From positions 4,032,501 to 4,096,500 of the forward strand of contig CM068589.1 of assembly GCA_035048485.1 (NCBI GenBank): 64,000 nucleotides of DNA, written 5' to 3'. Below the pieces are notes generated by a model that was not told the origin of the DNA, made no database searches, and saw only the letters and a program-made list of their open reading frames with translations. This DNA is from Pteria penguin (Eukaryota; Mollusca; Bivalvia; Pterioida; Pteriidae). Of this stretch, positions 48,311-60,544 are shown piece after piece; within the stretch, counting starts at the first letter, position 1, and each line of letters starts with the position of its first letter. Position numbers and translations under genes: made by a program.

Positions 48311-48739
48311 TGTAATGGCAGTAGAATTAGTAGAGACTCAGTGTATTTTTATGATGATGCACCCATTGAAGTTGTAGATAGTTTTCATATCTCGGTATAA
48401 CTTTATTATATACCGGCAAATTTACAAGAAGGAAGAATGTTTTGGCCTTGCAAGGGAGAAAATTTATGTATAATATTATCAATATTTGTGGATGACAATG
48501 CCTTAATACTGAATTAAAGTTGTATATTTTTGATACGTATGTAAGCAGCATTTTAAAATATGGAAGTGAAGTGTGGGGATTTATATTCGGAAAAGATATA
48601 GAACGGGTGCATACAGATTTCTGTAAAGGTATTTTGAAAATAAAAACAAATGTTCCAAATGATATGGTTTCTCCTGAAGTAGGAAAAACACCATTGAGTA
48701 TAAGTGCAAATCCAAGATACTGTTCTGAAATCCACTACA

Positions 48740-49222
48740 CACGACAATACATGTGTAAAAATCACGAACCTCTGTCAAAACAGAGGTGGGATCAGGTTCC
48801 ATGGAGGAGGAAGCATCCCCTGCCAATCGGTCACACCCGTGGTGATGCCATAAATATAAGCGAAATAGTATTATTTGCTGTCACAGAATTAGGAAACGGC
48901 ACAGCCGTAGTCAAAGAGGTATATGTCATAGGCAGTAAGAATACTGCTGTATAGTATAGGTAATGCAGATGGTTGAGTTACTATGACATAAGGAAGTCAA
49001 CATGTCAGACAACGGTACATCATATGAGCAAATAAGGTCTTTATAACGACTGTAAAATTTGCGGACATAAGTCGTGATATCTCATATCCTTGTAACTTTT
49101 CTCCTAGTAATTGGCTTCTATAAATGAAACAGCAATACTCAAATGACTCTCGCGCATATCGATTCAATTGGGATACATAAACACCGTACGCAGGTGATAA
49201 AGGAATGTTGCTACTTTATTGA
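48740..49222 (-). mobile_element. Penelope-like family A-type relic
   Basis: The left part is the 3' UTR block (AGAGGTGGGATCAGGTTCCATG, TCGGTCACACCCGTGG). The right part on the minus strand reads the RT C-terminal signature SSNIPLSPAYGVYVSQLNRY near 49150-49215 and the following YHDL-like region. Truncated, frameshifted, and joined tail-to-tail with the LINE fragment. Confidence 0.6.
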
Positions 49223-50600
49223 TCGACTTAAAGAAAGAAAGAAGAATGAAACAAACAAACGAACGAACAAACAAATAATCTAACATGTTGATTTAGAACG
49301 CTGTTTCATAGAGGTGCATTAAGGGAGGGGAAAATAAGTACAATATATAGAACAAGACATATTTAAATATTTATTTATTTATTCATTTATAATAAAACAC
49401 TTTTTCCGTACATTTCGGCCAGCGGCCTTCCTCGGCGGACTTCATTTATTTATCTATTTTCTTATTTATTTCTTATTTATCTATTTATTTAATTATAAAT
49501 TTATTTATTTATTCATAATAAGAACATCAAACTTTTCCGTACGAAAATAATAGATCAAAATGAATTTAATAAAAATAATTAAGATTTTTTAAAAATCGCT
49601 GGACGAAGTTAACGGAAAGCGCAGAGTTTTAATTGTAAATAGATAAATAAATACAGAAAAAAGGAAATAATTATTTCTATATATCCCTATCAATCACTCT
49701 AATAACACATAATGGTTGATGTTTATTTTACATCTTTTGCTATCTGTGTAGAGACTCCATCCAAATATTGTTATGTTACGACCTTAAGGCCAATCCCCAC
49801 TCCCTTTCGAGTTTAAAAGCATTCATGATTAATGTTAATAAGTCAATATTGCATTCTTCATGAATCAGCGGCCATTCATCGATAAAACGCTGTGAAGTTG
49901 CGTTAATTTAATTCCACCAACACCACACCCACCCCCACCCCATTTTTAAAAACAGTGTCCAACTTGAGTGAACGAGCATGGCTTTGGGTGTGCGTATTCC
50001 CTTCTCGCTACGCGATACAGGCTGTAATGCAGCTACTTATTTAATTCGTATGCAAATAAATGAAACAGAATAGCACTTTATATCACAGCTTTACAAATCT
50101 CACATTTCGCATGTATTCTATAATATTGCTATTATCAGAGGAAATGCGGAAGAAATCGAACTGAAATAATCGATGTAGTTTAGTTTATGATATAAAAATA
50201 AATAAATGATCATATGTAAGACAAATTGTTTCACTTGATTGAGTGAAAATCAGTTTTTGTCCTAAACTTTATAAGTCACTGTTAAAATGACACTTTAATT
50301 TTGCCAAAACACAAAATTAACATTGAAATGTATCAACTGGATATGTTTAACCTGTTAATATATTCTGTCCCCTCATACATACGAAGGTACTGTTAATTAC
50401 GATTCCCAATTTACATCATGATAGGTAACACACTATTTGAGATTACGGGCGATATTTACCGGGTCAAACAACCGGATGTTTATTACGTAATAGAGAACCG
50501 ATGACATGTAGAAGAACAAAGATAAAAACCAAAGACATGTTGCATTAAAATAAAACTATTTCCATGGGTGTGTCGTTACTTTCTGATGAAGATATTCTGG
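49223..50600. other. Low-complexity stretch without genes
   Basis: ATTTATTTATT-rich sequence at 49355-49515 encloses TTTCGGCCAGCGGCCTTCCT; AACAAACGAACG-type repeats are near 49255. An ACCCCACC-rich patch is at 49920-49945. No coding frame is supported. Confidence 0.5.
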
Positions 50601-50604
50601 TACC

Positions 50605-50610
<6 letters not shown>

Positions 50611-50635
<25 letters not shown>
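50611..50635. repeat. (TA)n microsatellite
   Basis: Alternating TA tract of about 25 bp. Confidence 0.8.
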
Positions 50636-50821
50636 ACTTTCCTCGTATTGACAGCACAGGGTTTTTTTTATGTACGACTTCTATGTCCCGGTCAACAGGG
50701 CGAGCGCCTTTGTATTCATGACACTGCTATACATGTCCCTTACTGGATACATTGTTACAATACGTAATAAGGGAGATACTGTTCTAGAAATCTACTGGTC
50801 TAGAAATTTGTGAAAGAAAAA

Positions 50822-50872
50822 AAATGGGGGAGGGGGGGGGGCACAGTCTCCCATTGAAAGGGGGGGGGGGGT
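50822..50872. repeat. Paired poly-G tracts
   Basis: Two G runs of about 10 and 12 within 50 bp on the + strand. They have quadruplex-forming potential but are also a common assembly trouble spot. Confidence 0.7.
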
Positions 50873-51217
50873 TGCTGTTAAATAAAATATAATTTTCTTG
50901 TATACAGTTGCATGTAGATTAAGTAGGTAGTTATATATAACAAAAGGCAGATACGTTGTTACAATGATAAATTGAAACTTATTCGATGCTATTTCAAGCA
51001 ACATTATTGAATATCGAGTAAATATTTAATCACTGAAATATTTTACAGGACAATTTACGTATGCCATTCGAATGAAAGAGCAACAAGTAAACACGTAAAA
51101 TTTTCAGTTAAAGAAAGTTACTATCCTCTGAACTTTGTTATATTACGCTGTTATAATAAGATCAAAGATTAAATTAGTATATCTTAATTTTGTGTGAAAA
51201 TTATTGGTAGAGAAAAA

Positions 51218-51255
<38 letters not shown>

Positions 51256-51290
51256 GTGTGTGTGTGTGTGTTGGGAGGGGGGGGGTAAAC
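51218..51290. repeat. (GT)n microsatellite with G tract
   Basis: About 25 GT dinucleotides with one GC interruption, followed by a G run. The 95-codon frame across it begins with a VCVCVC run and is an artefact. Confidence 0.85.
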
Positions 51291-52023
51291 TTAAAGGTCG
51301 TCACATGACAATACATGGGTGCAGTCTCTATATATGTTGCAATAGAATTGGAATAGAATGCATTGTGTTATTTAAAATGAATGACAAGCGATTTCCTTTG
51401 TGGTCGATTTGCTATCAGTACTGGTGTATTAAATTCGCTTTTCGTATAATATTTATAGGTACATGTGTATTTATTCACTAATTTATAGTTCTGGAGCATT
51501 TTTGTTTTTTACTTTTTTTTTATTTCTCCTTCACCAATTTAATACACATTTATGAAACAGTTATATTTACCAGGAATACATGTACATACATTTTACTTTG
51601 GAAATATAAGTGTATATATAAATCTCGACAAGAAAAGCCTTTGTATTGTAGTATGCCTCTGCTGGATTTGTTTTGTTTGGGTTGTCCCCCTCCCCCTCTT
51701 CTCTCTTGTTTCTTTGGGTATGTTTTTTTTATTGTTTTAGTTTAATAACTCGTGTTATCATACTGTGATTTTTACAAACATAAGCCAGAACACAAATAAT
51801 GCATCAGTAAAATTAATCCTTAATCCTTAAAATAATTTCACTTAAAAACATCGTACAAAAATGCGAGATATGTTTTATTTATTTTCCCTTCCTTTTTTTC
51901 TAATTCACCACTAATTAATTCATAACATTTTATATACCTTAGTGCTCATAGGGCTTATAGAAGGGACCATATAGAAGTACGCGAGGCCACAATCGCACGG
52001 CCGGAGGGCATCGCAGTAGGTGT
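51291..52023. other. Gap without recognised features
   Basis: AT-rich with pyrimidine runs; the short frames show nothing recognisable. Confidence 0.4.
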
Positions 52024-52157
52024 CAGTGTTTTTCAGAGTTTTTCAGAGTCGTCAATGTTTTTCAGGGTAGACTTCAGAGTTTTTCAGTGTTTATCAGGGC
52101 CGTCAGAGTTTTTCAGCGTTTTTCAGGCAGACTTCAATGTTTTTCAGTGTTGCAGTG
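52024..52157. repeat. Imperfect TTTTTCAGAGT tandem repeat
   Basis: About ten degenerate copies of GTTTTTCAGAG/GTGTTTTTCAG, with a longer period marked twice by GACTTCA(A/G)(T/A)GTTTTTCAG. It abuts the truncated end of a family A fragment. Confidence 0.7.
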
Positions 52158-52720
52158 AAAAACGGAATTCTCAGGGGTTTTTGGACCCAGTAGTGCTACC
52201 GAATCCATAACAACATGGAAGTTGGTTCGCCAATTAAATGTTTTAGGCTCTCTAAATTTTAGACCCCGGGTAATTAGCTGACGAAGAGTTATATTCTTTA
52301 CGATGTGACCAACAGGACAATATGTAAATTTGGATAAGAAGCATGAGCACGCGGTATGGTTTTGTGTAAGATGTTTGATATCTAGGCACTTCAAAGTTTG
52401 TCTGTAATTAAACAGTTTAGAAGGAATGGTGGGTGTATAGCTGTAGGATATACATGGTGTTTCTGTATATTATATTTGGTGGAATGCAACACTGAACTTT
52501 CTAATGGTTGCGGATATTGCTGATGTTCAATGCGTCTATGCCTTTATTGGCAAACTTCGGCTTTAAGAAAAAGCGACGAGAATTAGAAAACATGTCCTCC
52601 GTATGACGAACTGGATTGAACAACCGATATTTGGCAACGTCTATAATAAGGAAGCTCAATCTGCACTCTGGTGTAGAAGAGCCAATATATGTATTTCTCT
52701 CGCTTCCTCATGCAGCTTGT
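52134..52720 (-). mobile_element. Penelope-like family A fragment, N-terminal domain
   Basis: The minus strand shows RRFFLKPKFANKGIDALNIS and NIRNH (about 52500-52590), then CLDIKHLTQNHTACSCFLSK, FTYCPVGHIV and GLKFREPKTFNWRTNFHVVM to about 52140. It corresponds to the family B N-terminal words LKIKFINTGFDLLNISN and AGHVITGDLN. The RT part is missing; it ends at the TTTTTCAG repeat. Confidence 0.65.
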
Positions 52721-52726
52721 GAAGTA

Positions 52727-53555
52727 CTGTAAATTGGTTATTATTCGTCATGCACCAATTTTCGCCATCTTCGTCAGTGCCCTCAATGACGAATTTACGT
52801 ACTGACGAATATAAATACCGTTGACCAAGTAAAGGTGGTTCTGGGGCTTATTATCATACAGGCTCAGTGACATGATTGATCTTTATTGCATCGTTTATTG
52901 CATCACATTGAAATACAGCAAAGAAAGTGACAAAGATTAAAAGGTTACTCGTTTAAACAGCATGAACGTACGTTATAAAAGATAGTTCACTAAAACAGAT
53001 AAAATCTAAAACCGTGTCAATTTAAATCCCGGCTTCAAAAGATTAAAAGGTTCTTCGTTTAAAAAGCCGTTGTGGATTCTGCATCCCGCATTGAATCTGT
53101 CTCACTTAATATCTCAATGGGGTCGGGCAGCCATGGGGTGGACGGAGGGCGCAAATGAATTTTGCCGGTTTTAAGCCAACGGAACATCATGGTACTGGGT
53201 AACACAAAGCACTGACTGAAAGCCAATCGAATACAAGTACATAAACACTGTGTTTATAATGAGATAATTGCTATCCATGGCATGTAATCATGCTTAGTTT
53301 AAAAGCCGCAAGGTAATTATATATCCTACCTGTACTAGTAAGATATCAAGCGTTTTGTTTGATTATCTAATCATGAGCAATCATAGCCAAACAGTCAGCG
53401 ATTCTGTCAACATTTGTAATACATTATAAAGAAGAGTTTCCATTGATGAATTTACGTTCTCGGGGTCCTCAAATGACGAATTTACGTACTGACGAAAATG
53501 CCTTTTTTTACAATTTGACGAAAATTGGTACTGATGAAAATAAAGCAATTTACAA
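52727..53555. mobile_element. Non-autonomous TIR element, TA target
   Basis: Left end CTGTAAATTGGTTATTATTC with TA before it (52725-52726); right end, reversed, TTGTAAATTGCTTTATTTTC with TA after it (53556-53557). The inverted similarity continues inward through CCAATTTTCG and TTCGTCAGTACG-type words (52780-52810 against 53465-53500). About 830 bp, no transposase frame. Confidence 0.7.
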
Positions 53556-53944
53556 TATACGTAGAGGAACAGTATAAAGTTTACTGCGAATGTGATATAC
53601 ACCTAACTGTTTATTGACGTGTGGTAAAAGCGTAGAAAAGGTACACTATGCATATTAGGCTTATTGAAAGAGCGATGCCCGTGACTACGTTTACGTCTAC
53701 TGGTGTAATTGAACAGACCCATGACATTAATATTGCTACACCTTGGACTAGGTAAATTTCCTACGCTATTTATATTATTATTGCAACCATATGGAACTGC
53801 AGCTACTAGTTTTATAACTAGTCCATTTCAAAATATTGGGTAAAAATTCGAAATACTGGTAACTTTGTGCTACATGATATTTATGATTATATGTATAGCA
53901 ATGTTGATAAACAAGTTAATTGGTTGAGTCATGTTAAAAATTTA
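53556..53944. other. Gap without recognised features
   Basis: No coding frame or repeat partner recognised. Confidence 0.35.
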
Positions 53945-54410
53945 TTATTTACAATCGGTTTTGGTTATATCTGGGTGTCTTAAAGTGTTTCGAATATAGA
54001 TCTGTTTTCAGTGTGTGTAAATCTCGTTTGAATGACATATCTATTACAAGTCTTGACAACATGGTATTTAGCTGCAGTAAAAGCGGAAGTAATATGTTTA
54101 GATAGCACAGTTGTAGACTATGACAATGACTAGAATTCGATATGAAACGTGATTCATGTGGACTTTTGTGTAATTTGTGAAGCCAATGTGTGGTTGCGAG
54201 ATCTTTTTTATCAATACTTAAATTGAAGGCGCACATAGCTTTACAATGGTATGATAGGATCTTCTTAAACAAAGGGGTTTCAGCATACGTAGCTGTTCTT
54301 TGATTCCATCAAAATCCAGTTTAAGTATAATGTCATATTTCGAATAAACCATGGTTACAGAAACATTGAGATGATGTAGAGATTTACTAGTAATCAAATA
54401 CAAAAATGAT
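53945..54410 (-). mobile_element. Penelope-like RT relic
   Basis: The minus strand reads LSIDKKDLATTHWLHKLHKS, PHESRFISNSSHCHS, then shifted LVIDMSFKRDLHTLKTDLYS. This equals the family region LPTIYWLPKLHKSPYKSRFI in the B copies. Short, frameshifted, no catalytic box. Confidence 0.6.
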
Positions 54411-54711
54411 ATTTACGCCAGAAGGAACATAGATGTCAAGTGGTATGAAGTCCGATTTAATTACCTGATAATGGTATATGAGGCAAGAGAAATTGTAATA
54501 AATTTTATTCGTAAACTCGTTCCCGTCTATTAATTAAGCAATTAATGATAAATGAGATCTTATATTCACGATATCGTTAAAGATGCAGAATGAATTTCTG
54601 GAAAAACGCATCTGGTGCACTGCATTTATACTTGTATACATATTATATTTTTAAATATAAAATTGATAAGAAATAAGGTGTCTAATATTTATCATATGGT
54701 CTTCTTGGCAG

Positions 54712-54767
54712 TTTCCTGCTTTAGCATCGTATTGTCCATAGTCATCTGCATGTCAAAGAGAAATTAG
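54712..54767 (+). pseudogene. Possible third transmembrane-exon relic
   Basis: After CTTCTTGGCAG, codons read SCFSIVLSIVICMSKRN then TAG. The nucleotide core AGCATCGTATTGTC matches exon 4 of gene copy 1 (AGTATCGTATTGTC at 13911), as do the entry phase (TT after AG) and the ILVS-rich, then basic, pattern. No donor GT follows in the right place and no other exon of a third gene was found, so this is at best a relic. Confidence 0.35.
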
Positions 54768-57700
54768 AGGATATTATGTTATTTTGTTTATTCACCGTTT
54801 AATTTGTAAATAAACTTGTAAACGAATGTAAGCACTTTATTAATAGACATACGCATGCAGATATCAGAGAGCGTAGATCGGGATATAAGAGATAACGCTT
54901 GTGACGATTGTGCTTGAATCACACGTCTCTTTACATGCATCTATAAAAACCTTGAAAATATGACAAAATAATATAATAAGAGAAAAAAAAGAAAAGAAAA
55001 TACCCCAATAGAGAATAACAAATGCGTTCATTATCTACGCAAAATACATCCCCTCTTAACTATTTCCACGGTAAAATTTCCCATTTATACTGTAAGAATT
55101 ATTCTTTTGTATAGTATACATATGTAGGATTATTATCGTATTAATTATGTTCGGGCTAATGTTTTCTTTTTCGGATTCATTTTACAAAGCGCACCAAGAG
55201 ATCGCATATACTAGCCGACATTCACTCAGTAACGGTATTATAATAAATAACAAGATCAGCCATTAAAGTTTAATTGGATTTTTCACGTTATACATTACTA
55301 GTTCTCATGCTTTTATATTGCGTCCATATATGGGTCGGTAAAATCTGAAATAGTTTCTATACAGATTTATTTCTTAATTTGTATATGTGAATAGAGGACG
55401 CTGTACTCCAAATTTGTCTGTGTTCTAAAATAAAGCCACAAAACAAACAACACCCCACCCCCACCCCCCAAAATAAAAACCAAAAAAAAAAAAAAAAAAC
55501 GAAGCAAACAAAACAAAACAAAACCAGAAAAAAAGTGAAGTTAAAAAAAAAGAATAAATAGATGAAAAATGAAATATGTATCAACATGTTAATGTAACGC
55601 CCCACTCCATCGCTGTACCAAACATCGGGCAAAATGAGTCGACTGCTACAAACGGATGCCTTACTAAGAAATATTACCTGCGGTAAATTGCAACATCTGT
55701 TACAACACTCCCCACCTTCTTATCTATTCATTGGCTATAATGAAAAAACCCTTTGTTGAATCCACTTTAAATAATCATTACAATTCACTTGATGTTAATG
55801 TACAAGCTCATAGAAATCGGGGACACCATAATACATAGCTTGTCTTGTGACTTCTCTCGGTTTTCGAAGGTGTTGTTCAGAGAATTGAGAGCTTTGAATT
55901 TTTGACAATATTTTACAATTTTGTGGATGAGGGTAACTTTTCAATTGCTTTTTACATTTACATACCATAGAGTAATTTCTTTGAAAGATGCATTACATTA
56001 TACATCTTAAGCTCAATTCTTATCTGAGCACATGCCAAAATGCTTTTTAATCAAGGTTATATTCAGAAATTTTATCTTTGAAATTTAAACAAAAACAACA
56101 CAGCGTCATTGTTAATCACTCTGTGGATTTAAGACTTATGCAAAGACAATTGAGTCAAAAAAGACGTAAAAAGCATAAGAATTTTATTTCGAAGTAGTAT
56201 TAAACCACTTGTTGAGACAATCATTTCAATCGCTCTGTTGCCCGCGGTGTGTAAATCTATTTATTCGAACTAAGAATTTGTCGAAAGACGGCACTCCTTT
56301 CACTTTCTGTGAGCTCATGGGGAAGCCTAGAGTCTTATTAAATTAAAAGGTATATATGTTCTATGTTTAATAGTAAAATGCAAAAATAGCGAGCGATAGG
56401 CGATGGCGAAGATCCTATGAAATAAGCTGTTACGAAGCCCTAGAAATACCTGAGCTAAGTTGCCATAAAGGACTAAGCATGCCCTGCTATCCGGTCCAAC
56501 CCGCCGTGAACCAAAAGAAGACTGCCTCATCTTGAATATTTTCATGTATATTGAAAATCAAAGACAACGCCTGAGAATTTGCAAAAGACTACATAATAAA
56601 AAACAAACGGTAAAAAAAAACCCGCTGAAAATTTAATTTCAGAATGGTACCAATACATCACCTCTTTTTGAGATACTAATCTAGTCTTATTCCATTTTTT
56701 TTCAACACGCCGTCGGTCTAAAGAACTACTCAAATGGAAGGTGGAGGCCTTGGAAGCATCCGTTGAATATTCTGGCAGACAGACAGCAACAGTCATCCCT
56801 AAATATTTTGACTAAATATGTATATAGTTCGCCAATATAGTACACATTTATATGCTCTCATCTTTCATCGGAACATTTGGATTGTTTCTTGAGAGGAGCG
56901 AATAGTTTACCACCCCATTCTTTTTATCTTAAAAATGCTTCCAAGACATATATATGTATTTCATTTCTTTCCAATTATGTTAACATCAATAGAATTAGAC
57001 AAAATATAAAAAAGAATGCATTATAATGAATTATATGCAAACTATATGATAATATCAAAGAAATAATGCGAATATGTGCAAAGAAGACCACGACAGAAAA
57101 GACCTAAAAAGCAGCAGTCATTGGATTTGCTGTCGATTATCGTTTGACCCATCTTACAGCTGGCTTCTCACCATAAAAAATCGAGATGTTTCGAAATTTT
57201 TTACGGGAGCGAGGTCGACCTAGGTCTGACGTCTGACCCAAATGCCCTCGCTCACCATGTAAAAGAAATGTCAAATCGACAAACCGTGACATTTGACTGG
57301 CGGGTCCCTGCATGGACGGTCAGCATGGCTGTACAAAACGTATGAAAGCTTTGTTTCCTATCTATGCACATTACATAGATATTTAACACTTAAGCACTAG
57401 ACGGATTAATTTATGTATAGTTTTACATTTGTTTACTTCCTTCACAACAATTTAGTTATGTGTTTATTATTTCATTTTTGACTGGTATTATACAACATGG
57501 ATGCAAGTCGACATGTATAATGTAAACATGCATATGTTATTACATTTCATAACATGATCCACCAAAGATAGGAGACGCATGGGTCTTGTCTGACTAAACA
57601 TTCCCGCTTCTTGCCTTATCCTTTAAATCCGTCTTCTATATTCTACCCATGTGGCAATTGCCCAATTTACTCCCCTCAAATCTGTACTTCTTCCCCGCAT

Positions 57701-58822
57701 CCCTACCCTTCCCTCATTTCTTCTCTTTCCAACCTCACCTCAAAAATAAAGTAAAATTCGGAATTAGTATACGGCATTCCAAATTACACTTTCTTGAATC
57801 CAGGGTGTTCGGTTATAAGTATTTTTATATTTACAGAGACAGAAATGATGGAGAGAAGAAAAGGCTGTTCTTCAAACAACAAATGTTCTTTATATCTGTC
57901 CTTTCCTAAGGAGGGGGGGGGGGGTTGCCGCTGGGGCATTCATGTTTCAAAAACGCAGGTTGTTTAGCTAAAGATGTTAGTTCTTGAATTTGTATTAGCG
58001 CCGCACTAGCCCGTCAATAATATTATAAATTATCACAAAAGTGTCAAATAGTTTTCTGAAAAATGTTTGTACTTGAAATGAAATAAAATAAAACAAATAG
58101 GAATAACACCTTTGCGAATCCAGACGTCAGAAGATGGGGTAGTGATCTTGGGACGGAATAACCCTACTCTTTCGGAAATTTTTATGCACAAGTTTTATTG
58201 ATTGATTTTGAGGCTGGAACCTTTGTGTCTGGCGCAGATATTTATCTTCTTTCACAATTTAGACATTGCATTGCTTTGTCCAATATATCTCGTGGAATGT
58301 GGCTATAAGTAATGAATGGCCTGGGGCAAAACTGTAAAAATACCCCCTTTTCAAATCGAAAAGGTAATTAATCTGGATGGTTCTCCGTTGGCAGATCTAG
58401 AGAAAGTGGCATGGATGGTACGGACGATAGGAACCCCATCCCTTGCCCTAACCCCTTGTACACACATCCCTTATGTCATAAAATTCTTTTCTAGCAACAT
58501 AAGAGACAGATCCTTTTCATGGTTGTATAGTTACCACATTACACTTTAGATCGGTAGCCCACTCCCTTTTCATTCAAAATCGCTTCATTCACACCTGATG
58601 TCTAAGTTCAAGGAGTCTCATATTTTACAAATAACACTATTCAGTAAGCACCCACTATATATGATCGTGAACAGAATCCTGTGTATAATTTTGTAGATTT
58701 CGTCGTCAATCTGTACCGTTTCTTGTTTGTATGTTACTTATTCGAACACTCAAAAAGATGTGTCAACAAACGGACGTGTAAACTGATGTGCATTTGTTTA
58801 CAGTAAAGTATACATGTACAAA
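54768..58822. other. Long gap without recognised genes
   Basis: Contains an A-rich tract (55481-55499) with adjoining CCCCACCCCC, a G run at 57909-57924, and only short, unremarkable open frames. I saw no splice-flanked coding signal, transposon ends or repeats shared with the rest of the window. Confidence 0.4.
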
Positions 58823-59469
58823 AGAAAAAAGAGGAGTTACTGGCTCAGTTATATGGCAGAAGTCACCATGGAGCTATAAAATACATGAATATAAATAATA
58901 TACTAGAACATATAACACATTACAAAAATATTTGATTGTAGTGCAATTACGATACCGACTTAGCATGGTCATTTAATTTGACAAAAGCCAAACAAATGGT
59001 GTGGTTAACCGGTTTACGGGCCCACCTTCCCACTCACCGTAACAGCAGAACAATCAAAGGACGTACATTTAAAAATTTATAAATAATCCTCCATATAAAG
59101 AACATATTGAGAGGTCATAAATATATAAACACGTACGGTATTGTAAAACACATAACGATATAAAAATATAATCAACATAATAAACCGTGCTCTGCCAGTC
59201 TGAAAGCGTTGGTTGGTTGGTTGATTTGTGTTTTACGTCGCTTTCAACAATATTTCAGTTATATCGCGACATGGAAGCAGGGGGTTACCAACCTCTTAAA
59301 CATAGTGGCGAAACCCGGGAATCGAACCCGGATCGTCGGCGCCGCAAGCCAAGCGCTTAACCACTACACCAAGCCTGCCAGTCTGAAAGCGAGCTAAGAC
59401 CCTAGATCTGTAGGAGTCCCGACTAAGTCAGAGGGGACGAGGTTCAGGACCATGTCTCCTCTGAAAGAG
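58823..59469 (-). mobile_element. Family B 3' unit with 7-bp target duplication, carrying a SINE
   Basis: From GAAAAAAGAGGAGTTACTGG to CATGTCTCCTCTGAAAGAG, the same content as 46819-47310. Flanked by GTACAAA on both sides (58816-58822 and 59470-59476), a clean insertion signature. The SINE at 59209-59374 inserted later. Confidence 0.85.
59209..59374 (-). mobile_element. Short tRNA-derived SINE with 17-bp target duplication
   Basis: The minus-strand head reads GCTTGGTGTAGTGGTTAAGC (box A) and GGGTTCGATTCCCGGG (box B), with a GGTTGGTTGG/CCAACC-type tail at the left. Flanked by CTGCCAGTCTGAAAGCG at 59192-59208 and 59375-59391, identical. It differs in sequence from the SINE at 20202-20476. Confidence 0.88.
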
Positions 59470-59769
59470 GTACAAATACAATGCACTAGGCTTGCTAGAT
59501 AGTTCAACCATTCTCTCGGTCAGAAGTTGAGTGCGCTTGTGATTCTTTCTTGTTGCAAATGGTTGTCGAAAGCTATTGCAGAGACTGCATATTATTTTCA
59601 CAAACTCTCTAATGTTTGGAATTTACGTGTTAGGGACAACTAGATAAAAAAAAAAACATCTATTGTTTCAACCTACTATTCATACGTTCTACAATCCAAG
59701 GGATTTTGGTTACAAAGCCAAAAAGATTGGCTACGTCTGTGTTGTGCTGCTTATACTGCTAAGAAATCC

Positions 59770-60080
59770 CCTGAGTTCTGTTTGCGGAAATCTGAAATTT
59801 CCGTCAGGGTTTTGGTGGCGGAAACTTACTGAAACATGGTGTTTCCGCAACAGAAACCGGTGGAAACTTGCAGTAACTTGATGTTTCCGCAACGGAAACC
59901 TGCAGTAACTGGCACATTTCCAGCAAGTTTCCGCCATCGGAATCTGGCCGAAAAGGAAATGTACATAAATGAAACCTGAATGAACATATCCTCCATACAA
60001 ACTGGAAAATTAAAATTTTTTTCTACAACCTGTAGACCTAAAGAGGTTTCCGCTACGGAAACCTGCTGAAACTAGAACAT
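59770..60080. repeat. GTTTCCGCA inverted-repeat element, partial copy
   Basis: Many alternating TTTCCGCAAC and GCGGAAAC words similar to 1500-1900, without the CTCAGGTTGTTA leader in forward orientation (CCTGAGTTCT at 59771 may be its reverse). The overlapping frames 59663-59881 and 59731-60000 come from it. Confidence 0.6.
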
Positions 60081-60544
60081 TTTGTAATAAATGAAATATC
60101 TAAGTACATGTATGTAGTATAGATGCCAAGAGCTGTTGTTTCCCCAGAAGTAATGGTAGAAATCAACCTATAAAATTATACTGTATAAATACATGTGCAC
60201 GATGTATGCATATTCATAATATTGTTTGTACTTCCACATATGTCAGTTTAATATATGATTCAATTTGTTGGGAGCTTAGCTATTAGATTGAAATGTCTCA
60301 AGTTCAACTCCCACGGGTAGCTATCCGGTGTCATATGTGGCAAGTCATTGATCCCTCGCTGCTTCACACAGGTTTGTTGCATATGTCTAAATTTCGGTGT
60401 AAATTAAAGAAGATTGAAGAATCAAGCAAACAAAACTACAATAAAATATTTTGTTTATCGTTTAATAAACCAAGACCTTAATTAACTTCCCTTGGTATGA
60501 CAAGGAGAGAAGGACCGAGGGATTCAAACCCAGAACTGACTTAA

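Larger units (their letters stand above)
45365..48715 (+). pseudogene. LINE reverse transcriptase relic, split by a TIR transposon
   Basis: Broken frames in the correct order: NLTVDDFITHFKSI (about 45490), ELNVCITKDEVINAL then PGVDNL and NEYFKN (45570-45670), NNYREITL (45810), SDKYDIISDAQFGFKPRFRR with DAIFALHNLINKSL (45890-46000), FDSVNR (46050). The TIR element 46072-47674 follows, then KLILKFTRSGVHGKV (47677-47720), EADDTVLF-like residues with LQNMLNSLHLYSEEWNISVN (47920-48000), and FDTYVSSILKYGSEVWGF with ERVHTDFCKGILKIKT (48530-48650). These are hallmarks of a non-LTR retrotransposon RT and its C-terminal region. Many stops; no endonuclease domain visible upstream. Confidence 0.8.

Noticed and set aside
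48520..48954. 144-codon frame as a host gene
   Set aside because: Its first half is the C-terminal region of a LINE (ILKYGSEVWGF, ERVHTDFCKGIL) and its second half runs into antisense family A 3' UTR.
59290..59374. Possible second tRNA gene on the minus strand
   Set aside because: Same reasoning: it is embedded in a 166-bp insert with a perfect 17-bp target duplication and a repetitive tail.
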